A DNA stretch of 64,000 nt from a bacterium (GCA_013823945.1 PNMZ01000005.1:171817-235816); one strand, 5' to 3'; numbered from the stretch's first letter, positions 41,480 through 50,970 are shown. Translations and numbers: made by a program. The notes: generated from the sequence alone by a model not told the origin.

Positions 41480-42469
41480 TTATGGCTCCACTGTGTCGTT
41501 GGTCGTTCCGACGGCTGCTTCGGCTGAGAAGTCGAAGTCCGGACGGAACATATAGGCGTGGCAACCGAATCGGTCGAACCAGCGACCAGCGGCACGGTTC
41601 TGGACGTAACCACTGAACGGCTCGTTGAGCGGGCTCGTGTAAGCAGTTGTTGGAACCGTCGTTCCACCCGGGATATTGTAGTTACGGAACTTCGCGCTGG
41701 AGTCTGCGAAGACATAGTTTCCGCCGCGACCGTAGTTGTCCCAACCGGCTCGAGCTGTGTTCGTGCTGGCAAAGGATCGCGTTCCGTTGTTTGCAATTGA
41801 ACACGATGCTGTTGGCGGGACGTAGTTGCATGCTTGTCCTGGCGTGTCGCAATAGAGGATCGGCGATGCATAGGTGTGACCGGCGACGGCTCGTTTACCC
41901 ATTCCGTTCCAGAACATTGGCAACTGAGATACAGCAGTGATTGAACTGTGGGGATATGCGTTCAGAAGACCATTAACTGTGTAACCAAAGTTGAGGATGT
42001 TGGTCGGGAGGTTGACACCCGCCGCACCCTTATTGGGGGTGGGAGTAAGGGAGAATGCAAACCTTCGGATCACGCTTGAACTTGGATCTACGAACAACTG
42101 GACATTCTTCATGTACGGTTGGATTGCATTGAACGCAAAGGTTTGGGCGATTGCGAGACGATCTTGATCAATCGGGGTGTTGGGGTAGTTGAACACGTTG
42201 ACCGGGGTCGGCACGAATGCGTCCCATGCATAAGGATCTGAGTAGGCTCCATTTGATCCGGTTGCAGGCGTCGTTTGGAACATCACATCGTCGTAGTCGG
42301 CGAGATAGATGTGGGCCGAGGTTCCGGTTTGCTTGAGATTGCTCAGAGATTGGGTTTTCTTGGCCGCAGTTTTTGCTTGGGCAAAGACCGGGAAAAGAAT
42401 TGCCGCGAGGATTGCAATGATCGCGATGACGACCAGCAGTTCGATAAGGGTGAATGCTTTAGTTTTCAT
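41480..42469 (-). CDS. type II/IV prepilin-like protein with C-terminal GGNYVFAD motif
   Basis: 329 residues from ATG 42469. The N-terminus [12 protein letters not shown] is a class III prepilin signal with cleavage before Phe6 and Glu at mature position 5, followed by a long hydrophobic helix. The C-terminal part holds [14 protein letters not shown], the motif of the large prepilin-type families abundant in Planctomycetes, Verrucomicrobia and Armatimonadota. It should be processed by prepilin peptidase and join a pseudopilus or remain membrane-anchored. The leader has no ribosome site. An upstream extension of the frame is not coding in style. Confidence 0.9.
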   Translation of the reverse strand: MKTKAFTLIELLVVIAIIAILAAILFPVFAQAKTAAKKTQSLSNLKQTGTSAHIYLADYDDVMFQTTPATGSNGAYSDPYAWDAFVPTPVNVFNYPNTPIDQDRLAIAQTFAFNAIQPYMKNVQLFVDPSSSVIRRFAFSLTPTPNKGAAGVNLPTNILNFGYTVNGLLNAYPHSSITAVSQLPMFWNGMGKRAVAGHTYASPILYCDTPGQACNYVPPTASCSIANNGTRSFASTNTARAGWDNYGRGGNYVFADSSAKFRNYNIPGGTTVPTTAYTSPLNEPFSGYVQNRAAGRWFDRFGCHAYMFRPDFDFSAEAAVGTTNDTVEP

Positions 42470-42658
42470 GATTTCAGCGTTGAAAAATGTTGTCAGCCGA
42501 AAAAGCTGACAAGGCGGGCACAATTGCTCCAGTTGGTATTTTACGTCAAGTTTGCCGTGACGGGTTCGTCTTTTTTCGAATTTGATTGTGACGAGGCTCA
42601 CGGTGGCTCTTGGGAATTGAGGTTAAGAATTTGTTGTATCTGGGTGGGGGAGGTGGGT

Positions 42659-42664
42659 TATACT
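42659..42664 (+). promoter_or_regulatory. -10 element of the sugar ABC ATPase gene
   Basis: TATACT; transcription would start near 42671 and leave a 41-nt leader carrying GGAG before the TTG start at 42712. Confidence 0.5.
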
Positions 42665-42711
42665 GCTGGGGCCGAGCAACGGGGCTGGGCGACCATCATC
42701 GGAGAAACAGT

Positions 42712-43842
42712 TTGGCAGGCGTTGGATTTAAGAGCATCACGAAGATCTTTGGCAAAGATGTCAAGGCAGTGGACAACCTGGATTTGGAGATTCGCGATAA
42801 GGAATTCATGGTTTTGGTTGGCCCTTCGGGTTGTGGGAAGACGACGGCCCTGCGCATGATTGCGGGTTTGGAAGAAGCGACGAGTGGGGATTTGATGATT
42901 GGGGATCGGCGGGTGAATGACGTTCCGCCGAAAGATCGGGACATTGCGATGGTGTTCCAGAACTACGCTTTGTATCCTCATATGTCGGTTTACGACAATA
43001 TTGCTTTTGGTTTGCGGCTCCGGGAGTTGAAAGGTTTTCTGTGGCAGTTGGCGAATTCTGCTGAGGCGAAGAAGATTAAGACCGACATTGATGCGCGGGT
43101 GCATGAAGCGGCGAAGATGCTTGACATCGATCATTTACTTCATCGAAAGCCCAAAGAGTTGTCGGGTGGTCAGCGACAGCGAGTGGCTTTGGGCCGGGCG
43201 ATTGTTCGCAAGCCGAAAGTCTTTTTGATGGATGAGCCGCTTTCGAACTTGGACGCGAAGTTGCGGATTCAGACTCGGGCGGAGTTGATTCGATTGCACC
43301 GGGATTTGGGGATTACGACAATTTATGTGACTCACGACCAAGTTGAAGCGATGACGATGGGTCAGCGGATTGCGGTGATGAGCGGCGGTGTTTTGCAGCA
43401 GTGTGATGAACCGGAGGTGGTTTACAACCAACCGGCGAACAAGTTTGTTGCGGGGTTCATCGGTGCACCACCAATGAACTTCATTGACGGAACGATTTCG
43501 GGTGGGAAGTTTGTTTCTGATGTGTTGAGCGTTCCTCTGCCGTCGGGTCACCCGGCAGCGGCGATGGATGGAAAGAAGGTGATTTTTGGTATTCGTCCGG
43601 AGGATGTCAGTGATGCATCTCTGATTTCTGGTGCAGATGAAGCGTTTTGCTTTACAGCTCGGGTTGATGTTTTGGAAAAGCTCGGGGCGGAGGATACGGC
43701 TTACTTGAAGATTGGTGAGCATTCGATGATTGCCTCACTTGAACCGAAGAACCGATTGGAGATGGGGAGCGATCACAAGTTTGTGATTGACGGCGCGAAG
43801 ATTCATATTTTTGATGGCGAATCTGAGCAGGCGATTCGCTAG
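42712..43842 (+). CDS. ABC transporter ATP-binding protein, UgpC/MsmK/MalK type
   Basis: 376 residues from TTG 42712, preceded by GGAG; the protein then opens AGVGFKSITKIFGKDVKAVDN as in its family. Walker A GPSGCGKTT, Q-loop FQNYALYPHMS, signature LSGGQRQRVALGRA, Walker B VFLMDEPLSNLD and H-loop THDQ are all intact, followed by a C-terminal TOBE regulatory domain (about 245-376). Such ATPases serve several sugar or polyol importers. No permease or binding protein is adjacent, so it probably energises permeases encoded elsewhere. Confidence 0.94.
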   Translation: MAGVGFKSITKIFGKDVKAVDNLDLEIRDKEFMVLVGPSGCGKTTALRMIAGLEEATSGDLMIGDRRVNDVPPKDRDIAMVFQNYALYPHMSVYDNIAFGLRLRELKGFLWQLANSAEAKKIKTDIDARVHEAAKMLDIDHLLHRKPKELSGGQRQRVALGRAIVRKPKVFLMDEPLSNLDAKLRIQTRAELIRLHRDLGITTIYVTHDQVEAMTMGQRIAVMSGGVLQQCDEPEVVYNQPANKFVAGFIGAPPMNFIDGTISGGKFVSDVLSVPLPSGHPAAAMDGKKVIFGIRPEDVSDASLISGADEAFCFTARVDVLEKLGAEDTAYLKIGEHSMIASLEPKNRLEMGSDHKFVIDGAKIHIFDGESEQAIR

Positions 43843-43874
43843 ACATTGGGCTTGTATTTGGGCTGAGATCGCGC

Positions 43875-43880
43875 TATGAT
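43875..43880 (+). promoter_or_regulatory. -10 element of the lipoprotein gene, 9 nt before its ATG
   Basis: TATGAT ends 9 nt before ATG 43890, predicting a leader of only about 3 nt. The same 9-nt spacing is seen before genes at 47498, 52034 and 61313. Confidence 0.5.
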
Positions 43881-43889
43881 TGAAGGGTC

Positions 43890-44477
43890 ATGGCGCGGTT
43901 TTTTGTTTTGGTTTTGTTGGGATTGGTGATTGGAGGATGTAGCCAATTTGGGAGTGGGGGCGCGACGGGAGTTGCTCCGGCAGAGGTTCCGGAAGGGTGG
44001 TCTAAGCATTCGGTGGGCTCAGAAATGTCGATTGATTTGCCGCCTTATTTGAAGGAGGATTCCGTGCCGAAGGATAGCATTTGGTCACTGATTTCGGAGC
44101 TGGGTGATTCTTCGAGCTTGACGCGGGTTTATGAGGGGCCGGACGCCAAGGGTCGAGATTGTATGGTGATGATGTCGGCATTTCATGTTCCGGCGGGTTC
44201 GAGCAGTCCAGAGGGGGCGATCAATGAAGCGGTGGATATGATGAGTGGTTTTGGGGCGGAAGGGGTTCATTCGAGCAAGCGCAAAGTTGAGTTGCCGATT
44301 GGGCCGGCCTGGCGGGGAGTTGTTACTTTTAACTTTGGTGGGGAAGCGATGTCAATGATTCGGTACGCGGGGGAGGCGAGCGGTCGTTATTTTGAAGTGA
44401 GTTTTATGGAGATGGGGGCGGGGGATACGGTTTTGGTGGAGGACGAGGCGATTATGGAGACGATTCGTTTTAAGTGA
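43890..44477 (+). CDS. lipoprotein of unknown function
   Basis: 195 residues. Lipobox IGGC (Cys17) follows a strong hydrophobic segment. The mature part, WSKHSVGSEMSIDLPPYL at the start and GRYFEVSFMEMG near the end, looks like the PsbP/DUF1795-type fold in which a single-domain protein describes a fitted beta sheet; this is a style match only. It is single-gene; no neighbour points to a role. Confidence 0.72.
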   Translation: MARFFVLVLLGLVIGGCSQFGSGGATGVAPAEVPEGWSKHSVGSEMSIDLPPYLKEDSVPKDSIWSLISELGDSSSLTRVYEGPDAKGRDCMVMMSAFHVPAGSSSPEGAINEAVDMMSGFGAEGVHSSKRKVELPIGPAWRGVVTFNFGGEAMSMIRYAGEASGRYFEVSFMEMGAGDTVLVEDEAIMETIRFK

Positions 44478-44632
44478 ACTGAATCAGAATTGAACTGAGG
44501 GGATCGGCGCGGATGATGCGTTGCGTTCTATGAGTTTTGATTTTTGAGTTTTCGTATCGAGTTTCGGAGTTTCTTTGCTGCTCATTTTTGTGAGATTTCT
44601 GCTTTTGTGTCATTCCCTTGCTCTTTTCATAG

Positions 44633-44649
44633 ATCCGTGAATCACGGAT
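44633..44649. promoter_or_regulatory. 17-bp perfect palindrome between convergent genes
   Basis: ATCCGTGA and TCACGGAT flank a central A. The stretch 44478-44708 otherwise holds AT-rich sequence and a doubled CATTGCACC (44673-44681 and 44689-44697). The palindrome could be a protein site or a short RNA hairpin. Confidence 0.45.
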
Positions 44650-44708
44650 AGATCTCTTGTTTGAGAAGTTTGCATTGCACCGTTTCCATTGCACCAATCC
44701 CCTCAATT

Positions 44709-45167
44709 TTAATCGGGAATCTCCGGAAGTTGGAGTGTGGTTTTGGCGTTAAATTCGTCGATTTCATCTTGGAGTTCTTCTAATCGTTTAACGATGACCT
44801 TTAGTTCTTCGTTGACAAATGCCCCTTTGAGCTCGGCTTCGTGTTGGGCAATTTCACCGGTGTAGCCAATGTTGGCAGGCCCGTTAGTGGTTGGGAGGCG
44901 TTGGAGGAACACTTTTTGGTTACGTAGTTCCGATAGCTCAAAAATTTTGGTTTGTATGGGTGCGTTGGCGACTTGGATTGCGGCTTTGACCTGGGCGAGG
45001 AGGAGAGCGTGCATTTTGTATGTTTCGTAGGCTTCGGTCACCGAGGCGGCTCGTTCGGAGCCTTCGAGCATGGAGTTATATTTGACGATAAACTCTTGGA
45101 GCTCTTTTAGTCTGCTTGCGAGTCGTGACTTGGTTTTGAGGGCTCGGGCCAGGGTGACGTTGGGCAT
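44709..45167 (-). CDS. coiled-coil protein of unknown function
   Basis: 152 residues from ATG 45167 (MPNVTLARALKTKSRL); an upstream ATG at 45203 is also in frame. Almost all of it is predicted helix and coiled coil, with a QTKIFELSELRNQKVFLQRLPTT segment in the middle. The opening resembles DIP1984-like small helical proteins, but I cannot place it firmly. It has no signal peptide and no obvious partner gene. Confidence 0.6.
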   Translation of the reverse strand: MPNVTLARALKTKSRLASRLKELQEFIVKYNSMLEGSERAASVTEAYETYKMHALLLAQVKAAIQVANAPIQTKIFELSELRNQKVFLQRLPTTNGPANIGYTGEIAQHEAELKGAFVNEELKVIVKRLEELQDEIDEFNAKTTLQLPEIPD

Positions 45168-45206
45168 CAGAGAGATTCTAACAGAAGATATTGTTGATTG
45201 CAATGG

Positions 45207-45240
45207 AAGTGGCTGCCAGTTGTGGTTGGCCAGCCACTTT
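45207..45240 (-). terminator. terminator of the matrixin-like gene
   Basis: AAGTGGCTG/CAGCCACTT stem with further GCCA/TGGC pairing inside. It lies 11 nt beyond the stop at 45251; on the minus strand the hairpin is followed by CCATTGC without a strong T tract. Confidence 0.6.
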
Positions 45241-45250
45241 TAATTTACTC

Positions 45251-46009
45251 TTAGTGTCCGCAGTTGATTGTGATTGTGACGGGTTGTTCACCTGGTGCGC
45301 CGACGGCTTCGCGTGAGCGAGAGCGGCTGGCGAAAGTTCCACAATAGGCGGTGAGGAAGCTGTTGGCATCGCGGGTGGACAGGACTTTGTCGGTTGAGGA
45401 TGACCCTTGGTAGTACATGTTATCGGCGGTGTTATCGCTATGGCCCTGGAGGAACAGAGCGTGGCCAAATTCATGAGTAGTTGTGCCACGGAGACCGTTC
45501 GTGAACTGTGCTTGCGTCATGCCGGGCCATGTGTTGATTGTGATTCGCGCAGATACGATTTGACCGGTTGAAGGGAAATAGGTGACTTGGGTGAATCCAA
45601 GTGTTCCTCCGCTGCCGGGTGCAGCACCGAGTTGGTTGACATTGACGATGATGTCGGCTCCCGTCGTTGTTGAAATTGTATTGATCGCCATTTCTCCTCC
45701 TGAAGCACTGACCCAACGGGCAAGGGCATCCTGGAAAATGTCAGTTGTGCTGAAAGTATTTCCACCGAAAGTGCGGGTTTCCTCCGTTTGGTAATAAACG
45801 TTGAGGGGGAAACCAGGCCATGTTAGGATTAGGTTGGGTTCATTATCTCCTGGATCTGTTGCTTGTGTGTAATTGGGGGTGAGGTATTCGGGGCCGCAAG
45901 AAAGGGGAGTTGTGTTTCCGGATGAAGAACCTCCGCCGCCTCCTCCGCAACCGAATATGCCAATTAGGATGACGGTGCCAGCGGCAACAATCGGAAGTGG
46001 AGCTTTCAT
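45251..46009 (-). CDS. matrixin-like zinc metalloprotease lipoprotein
   Basis: 252 residues. The hydrophobic N-terminus ends at Cys21 followed by a Gly run, a plausible lipobox (IFGC). The zinc site HEFGHALFLQGHS (His179, Glu180, His183, His190) matches the metzincin form HExxHxLxxxGHS, and NMYY nearby can give the Met-turn. Family: M10-type matrixin. It is likely an outer-membrane-anchored, surface or periplasmic protease. The ATG is preceded by GTATATAAACC, with a -10-like string 4-5 nt upstream and no ribosome site. Confidence 0.85.
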   Translation of the reverse strand: MKAPLPIVAAGTVILIGIFGCGGGGGGSSSGNTTPLSCGPEYLTPNYTQATDPGDNEPNLILTWPGFPLNVYYQTEETRTFGGNTFSTTDIFQDALARWVSASGGEMAINTISTTTGADIIVNVNQLGAAPGSGGTLGFTQVTYFPSTGQIVSARITINTWPGMTQAQFTNGLRGTTTHEFGHALFLQGHSDNTADNMYYQGSSSTDKVLSTRDANSFLTAYCGTFASRSRSREAVGAPGEQPVTITINCGH

Positions 46010-46127
46010 GGTTTATATACTTGGTCTACGTTTAAGAGAGGTTTACTGTTATTTTTTCTGGGGGGTTATTGTTTGTTTCGACTTTAGAGTGCGTATGATT
46101 CCGGGTCACGACCGGAATGACGAATGG

Positions 46128-47498
46128 TCACGGTTGACGGAGGGGGAATCCGGAGTTCAAGGCTTGGACAGCGGCAAAATTGAGAAGTCCAAGGAATGCA
46201 GTTGGAACAAGAAAGGCGAGTTCGGGTTTAGATTTGAGTATTCGGACGGATCCAAAGGCGAAGAGGTAGGCGAAGGAGACGATTGCCGGGAAGAGATAGC
46301 GCGCTTGGCCTTGGAAATATTGAAGGTTAAAGCGGATGAAGAGGATGGTTGTGAAGAGTAAGAGTATGAGGTGAAGAATTTGGAATGGGGCGGGGCGAGG
46401 GAGGGCCTCGGAGTCGGATTGGGATTTGATTTCTCGGTATCCCATTTGTCCGAGGAGGACGATGCCAGCGGTGATCAGGAAGATACCGCTGTAAAGGGCG
46501 GCGGATTGATCGGAACGCATGTTATCAAACAAGAAGATGTCCATGTATCCGAACGCGCCGATGAATGAGCGGCTGGTCCACCAAAGAACCATGTTGAGCC
46601 AATAGCCTTGGGGGCCAAAGATGTCTATGAATGTGTTGGCTTGAGGTGAACCGGTGAATGCGGCATTGAATACGGAAACAGCAAGAAAATCGCCATAAAG
46701 TTCTTTATTTCGGAGGAACCATGGGAGGGCGATGATGATGGGGAGAACGAGGGCGGCGGCCCAGATCGTGAGGTTTGGTTTTGCATCTTCGCGATGTTGG
46801 AAATGGGTGAGGGCAAGTCCGGTGAGAAGGATGGGAAAACAGACGAGGGCAGTCGTTTTGGTCAAGAGGCCAAGTCCGACCAGGGCACCGATCGAGATAG
46901 CGAGTTTGAAGTGCCAGCCTTGCTGGACTCCGCGTATTGTCAGGGCAAAAACCCAAGTAACGATGGCATAGAGAAGGGGGTCGTTGCTGACGGCACTATG
47001 GAGAGCGACATTCATTGGGAGAAATGCGGCAAATGCGGTGGCGGCGAGAGCTATGTCTTGGCGGCCAAGTCCCCAGATTCCGGCGAAATAAATGCCCAGG
47101 AGGGTTGAAAGGCCGATTATGGAGCTGAGAAATCTGAGGCGGAACCCGGCGTTAGAGTCGGTCGGGTCGGCTCCGGTGATGGATGACCAAGCAGTACCAA
47201 GTATGTAAAAGAGGGGAGGTTGGTGGGCTTGATAATTTTCGTAAGCGTTGGGGTCACCAGGGACGAGGACGGGGAAGCCCTTTCCGCTTTTGAGGTGTGC
47301 GATGTAATTGGCGTGTTGTCGCTCGTCGGGGGCTCCGACATCATTGACGGTTTGGGGGATCATTTGACCGGTAATGGGGTCGGGCATGCGCTGGTAGCGG
47401 AGGATGCCTGATTCTCGGTACGGGGTGACAGAGTTATATATTCCGCAAAGGATGATGAATGTGGCAAGGATGAAGTAGAGCGAACCGGGGAGCTTCAT
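46128..47498 (-). CDS. GT-C type membrane glycosyltransferase (DUF2142/ArnT-PMT-like)
   Basis: 456 residues with about 11-12 membrane helices. The first extracytoplasmic loop has the acidic GAPDERQHANYI motif and is followed by HQPPLFYILG. This is the arrangement of GT-C enzymes of the PMT/ArnT/DUF2142 group, which use polyprenyl-phosphate sugars in the periplasm. The acceptor is unknown (lipid A, protein or polysaccharide). A TAAAAT hexamer ends 9 nt before the ATG. Confidence 0.85.
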   Translation of the reverse strand: MKLPGSLYFILATFIILCGIYNSVTPYRESGILRYQRMPDPITGQMIPQTVNDVGAPDERQHANYIAHLKSGKGFPVLVPGDPNAYENYQAHQPPLFYILGTAWSSITGADPTDSNAGFRLRFLSSIIGLSTLLGIYFAGIWGLGRQDIALAATAFAAFLPMNVALHSAVSNDPLLYAIVTWVFALTIRGVQQGWHFKLAISIGALVGLGLLTKTTALVCFPILLTGLALTHFQHREDAKPNLTIWAAALVLPIIIALPWFLRNKELYGDFLAVSVFNAAFTGSPQANTFIDIFGPQGYWLNMVLWWTSRSFIGAFGYMDIFLFDNMRSDQSAALYSGIFLITAGIVLLGQMGYREIKSQSDSEALPRPAPFQILHLILLLFTTILFIRFNLQYFQGQARYLFPAIVSFAYLFAFGSVRILKSKPELAFLVPTAFLGLLNFAAVQALNSGFPLRQP

Positions 47499-47507
47499 GC
47501 GAAGGCT

Positions 47508-47513
47508 ATTTTA
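47508..47513 (-). promoter_or_regulatory. -10 element of the GT-C gene
   Basis: TAAAAT on the minus strand, 9 nt before ATG 47498. Confidence 0.4.
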
Positions 47514-47629
47514 TTCTGATAGGGGAATGAGAAGTGGGCTTATGTCGGTTGATCTTGCAACATTTAGCGGCGAGAATTGGTACACTTGAGGGAACGAAGC
47601 CGGAAGGTTTTACATTGAGGACAGAAGGT

Positions 47630-48631
47630 ATGAACGCAAAGCGCATGTTGTTAGCATTACCGATCGCCGCGATTGCGGTTGGTTCGGTGGCCATGATGTC
47701 GTCTTCCAAGTTTGACGCATTCAAGAGTGGGCTTTTGAAGGCAGACGGGGTTGAAGCGACAGTTCAGGTAACGGTTCAGAATGGTGGATCGAGCACTTAC
47801 TCGTTGATGTTGAAGAAGCCGAATATGCTTCGCTTGGAAACAGACGATCAGTTGGTGATTGCGGACGGTAAAGAGGTTACGACCTTGATGAAGAGCAAGA
47901 ACCAGTATTTCACGGTTCCACAAACCGAGCAGTCACTCGGCGAAATTTTGAGTCCGATGGAGCTTCAAATTTGGTCTCCGTTCTTCAGCGAAACGGCATT
48001 CAAGGGTGTTGCTCGTGTTGAAGATGGTGGCTCACGCAAGATCAAGGGCGAAGAGCACTCAGTTGTCAATGTTGAAGCCGACGCGAAAGGCGATACTAAA
48101 ATGGCGTTCTTCATCAGTGATAAGACGAAGATGCCAAATCGAGTTTCCATTTCTGCGAAGTCGTTGACTTCAACCACAGACATGGTGTTGTCCACGAACG
48201 AGTTGTCGTTAACCGCAGTTGGTTCAGACATGTTTGCTTTTTCCGCTCCGGAAGGATCGAAGAAAGTTGATCTGAGCGCAATGAGTGCGGGCAAGTGGTA
48301 CTACAACTTGAACGAGGCTCTTGACGTGGCAAAGGCTGGCAACAAGCTGGTGATGATTGACTTCATGGCAGATTGGTGCGGCCCTTGCAAAATGATGGAA
48401 GCGCAAGTTTTCAAGACTGAGGAATTCAAGAAAGCAACGGCTAACATGGTTCTTTTGAAAATTGATGTTGATCGCCAGCAAGCAGACGCTCAGCGATACG
48501 GCATTGAAGCAATGCCGACGGTTAAGTTCGTCAACCCGAATGGTGAAGTTGTTCATGAATTCGTTGGTTATGGCGGATTTGGTCAGGTGATGGGCGAGAT
48601 CGAAAAAGCAAAGTCTAAGTTCGGCAACTAA
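47630..48631 (+). CDS. LolA/DUF2092-like domain fused to thioredoxin
   Basis: 333 residues from ATG 47630. An uncleaved or cleaved N-terminal hydrophobic segment (MLLALPIAAIAVGSVAMM) directs export. Residues about 25-210 have the half-barrel pattern of LolA-like proteins (YSLMLKKPNMLRLETDDQLVIADGKEVTTL). Residues about 215-333 are a thioredoxin with WCGPC in DFMADWCGPCKMME and the cis-Pro in EAMPTVKF. A periplasmic protein joining a lipid or lipoprotein-binding fold to a thiol-redox domain is implied. The promoter TGG-TACACT (47578-47586) and the terminator at 48652 bracket it as a single gene. Confidence 0.85.
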   Translation: MNAKRMLLALPIAAIAVGSVAMMSSSKFDAFKSGLLKADGVEATVQVTVQNGGSSTYSLMLKKPNMLRLETDDQLVIADGKEVTTLMKSKNQYFTVPQTEQSLGEILSPMELQIWSPFFSETAFKGVARVEDGGSRKIKGEEHSVVNVEADAKGDTKMAFFISDKTKMPNRVSISAKSLTSTTDMVLSTNELSLTAVGSDMFAFSAPEGSKKVDLSAMSAGKWYYNLNEALDVAKAGNKLVMIDFMADWCGPCKMMEAQVFKTEEFKKATANMVLLKIDVDRQQADAQRYGIEAMPTVKFVNPNGEVVHEFVGYGGFGQVMGEIEKAKSKFGN

Positions 48632-48651
48632 TTCATCACAGTAAAAATACT

Positions 48652-48690
48652 GAAAAAGCCCTGGGGTTGGCACTAGCCCCAGGGTTTTTT
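48652..48690 (+). terminator. rho-independent terminator of the thioredoxin-fusion gene
   Basis: CCCTGGGG (48659-48666)/CCCCAGGG (48677-48684) followed by TTTTTTCG, with AAAAAG before the stem. Confidence 0.92.
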
Positions 48691-48818
48691 CGTCCGACTA
48701 TGAAGGTTAGGCCCTTGGGTTCGTTTTAACTGAGGTGCCAGCTTCTGCACGGTAGAATTCGCCCACTTTCCTCCTGGAATATTGAGTGAAATCCGGGTAG
48801 CGAAGGAGAAAACACCTA

Positions 48819-49946
48819 GTGGCGACAACGACGACGGACACCGACCCAGCCCAAGCCCAGGGCACAGATAGTCCGGTTAGCCGACCGAGCGATCGGCTTA
48901 CCCATGATGATTACCGGGAATTGCTTTTGCAGCTTTACTTGGCCCGGTATTTTGACGTGAGGTTGATCAAAGAAAAGAAGCGGGGTCGCTTGCGGGGGAC
49001 ACTTTATTCTAGTCATAACCAAGAAGCAATTTTGGTGGGGTCGCTTTATGGTTTGGAACCGATGGATTGGATTTCTCCGATCCACCGGGATATGCCGGCA
49101 TTTTTCCTCAAGGATTTCAAAGCAGGTTGGGAGAATCCTGATCGAATGGGCATGTCGATCGAGGAAGTCTGCTCTCAGGTCTGGGGCAAGGCGACCTCTC
49201 CGGGCCGGGCTCGGGATAACTGGAGCCACATTGGAAGCAAGGCGAAGCGAATTATTCACTCCACTTCCATGCTCGCAGGGACAATCCCTGCGGCAACAGG
49301 TGTGACTTTGGCGGATCGGTTGAATGGGCTCAACACGATCGCCATGACGTTTAACGGTGAAGGTTCGACCGCGCAAGGGGTTTTTCATGAAGCGATTAAC
49401 TTTGCTGCGGTTGAGAAGCTCCCGGTAGTGACGATTATTGAAAATAACCAGTGGGCGTACGGAACTCCGACTCATTACGAATATGCGCTCGAAGATTTTG
49501 CCCGGCGCGCGGATGGATATGGAATACCAGGATTTGTTGCGGACGGTCAGGATGTCATTGACGTTTACGACAAGGTTATGATGGCGGTCGAACATGCTCG
49601 AAGCGGAAAAGGGCCGAGCATCGTTGAATGCAAGACATTTCGGGCTTATGGACACGGTGACCATGATGATGACCGGGCGGATCGGTACCGACCTGAGGAA
49701 GAAGTTGTAGAAGGTCGGAAACGTGATCCATTGCACGTGTTGAAAGAGCGGATGATCAGCATGGGCATCCTTACGCAGGAAGAGGCGGACAAGCATCCGG
49801 CTGAGAACAAGGGAGCAGGTGAAGTGACTGACGCTGACTTCCCGCCAAAGGTCGTTGAGTATTTGACGAAGGGCGTTCAGTTTGCGATTAAGGCACCTTT
49901 GCCGGACGAGACCGAGGGTGCAATGTGGGTGTTTAAGGAGGACTAA
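48819..49946 (+). CDS. pdhA: 2-oxoacid (pyruvate-type) dehydrogenase E1 component, alpha subunit
   Basis: 375 residues from GTG 48819 with GAAGGAG 11-17 nt upstream. The thiamine-diphosphate motif runs from NGEGSTAQGVFHEAINFAA to IENNQWAYGTP, and the phosphorylation-loop-like region GHGDHDDDRADRYRP is present. It decarboxylates a 2-oxoacid together with the beta subunit encoded 2 bp downstream. Pyruvate is the default substrate, branched-chain keto acids the alternative; sequence alone does not decide. No E2 or E3 gene is in the window. A -10-like TAGAAT lies at 48753-48758. Confidence 0.9.
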   Translation: MATTTTDTDPAQAQGTDSPVSRPSDRLTHDDYRELLLQLYLARYFDVRLIKEKKRGRLRGTLYSSHNQEAILVGSLYGLEPMDWISPIHRDMPAFFLKDFKAGWENPDRMGMSIEEVCSQVWGKATSPGRARDNWSHIGSKAKRIIHSTSMLAGTIPAATGVTLADRLNGLNTIAMTFNGEGSTAQGVFHEAINFAAVEKLPVVTIIENNQWAYGTPTHYEYALEDFARRADGYGIPGFVADGQDVIDVYDKVMMAVEHARSGKGPSIVECKTFRAYGHGDHDDDRADRYRPEEEVVEGRKRDPLHVLKERMISMGILTQEEADKHPAENKGAGEVTDADFPPKVVEYLTKGVQFAIKAPLPDETEGAMWVFKED

Positions 49947-49948
49947 TC

Positions 49949-50956
49949 ATGGCAGCAACGGCAGTAGGAACTGAAAAGAAAAATTATTTGACCGCTTTGA
50001 AGGAAGCGATTGCGGAAGAGATGGCCCGGAATCCGCATATGATCTGCATGGGTGAGGACATAGGTGCACTCGGCGGCGCGTTTGGAGTTACTGATGGCTT
50101 GATCGCGGAGTATGGTCGTGAGCGTGTCTATGACATGCCGATCAGCGAAGCTACCATCGTGGGCACCGCTTGCGGACTTTGTTTGAACGGCAAGACAGTC
50201 ATGGTTGAGATGCAGTTTATTGACTTCATTTCTTGTGGGTTTGACCAGATTGTCAATATGACAGCGACTTATCACTACCGTACGGCGGGTGATGTGAGTA
50301 TGCCCATGGTGATTCGCGGTCCAGCTGGTGCCTATGGTGGTGGTGCGCTTTACCACAGCCAGATGAACGAAGCTTGGTTTGCCAATTCTCCGGGATTGAA
50401 GATTGTTTGCCCGAGCACGGTTTATGATGCGAAAGGATTAATGAAAGCTGCCTTGCGAGATCCGAATCCGGTGATTTTCTATGAGATCAAGGATTTGTAC
50501 CGGCGGCGCGAGATCGAGGAAGTATTGCCCGAGGAGGACTACATTGTTCCTCTAGGGAAGGCTCGAGTGGCTCGTGAAGGCGATGCGATCACGATTGTCA
50601 GCTACGGGCAGAATGTTTATCACTGCTTGAAGGCGGCTGAGAATTTGGAAAGTGAAGGCTATCAGGCTGAGGTGATCGACATTCGATCCATCGTTCCGCT
50701 TGATGAGGAAACAATTATTGAGTCGTTGAAAAAGACAAATCGGCTCTTGGTAGTGAATGAGGCTCCGATGACGTGCGGATTTGCGGGCGAGATTTTGAGC
50801 CGGATGACGGAAAAGGCATTTGAGTATCTGGATGCTCCGCCAATGCGGATCACCCGCATGGATACGCCCGTGCCGTGGGTGAAGCCTCTAGAACTCTATG
50901 TTCTGCCGAGCGTGGAAAAGATTACGGCGGGCGCGCTTAAACTCATTAAGTACTGA
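49949..50956 (+). CDS. pdhB: 2-oxoacid (pyruvate-type) dehydrogenase E1 component, beta subunit
   Basis: 335 residues. MGEDIGALGGAFGVTDGL near residue 33, the pyrimidine-binding domain and the transketolase C-terminal domain (DIRSIVPLDEETIIESLKKTNRLLVVNEAP) are typical. It completes the E1 heterotetramer with the preceding protein. GGAGG lies 5-9 nt before the ATG and overlaps the end of the alpha gene, which couples their translation. A strong terminator follows. Confidence 0.93.
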   Translation: MAATAVGTEKKNYLTALKEAIAEEMARNPHMICMGEDIGALGGAFGVTDGLIAEYGRERVYDMPISEATIVGTACGLCLNGKTVMVEMQFIDFISCGFDQIVNMTATYHYRTAGDVSMPMVIRGPAGAYGGGALYHSQMNEAWFANSPGLKIVCPSTVYDAKGLMKAALRDPNPVIFYEIKDLYRRREIEEVLPEEDYIVPLGKARVAREGDAITIVSYGQNVYHCLKAAENLESEGYQAEVIDIRSIVPLDEETIIESLKKTNRLLVVNEAPMTCGFAGEILSRMTEKAFEYLDAPPMRITRMDTPVPWVKPLELYVLPSVEKITAGALKLIKY

Positions 50957-50970
50957 GCTGAGGGTGAAAG

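Noticed and set aside
44470..44706. 78-codon minus-strand frame
   Set aside because: Lysine/serine-rich random-looking sequence, no ribosome site, and it overlaps the lipoprotein stop; not supported.
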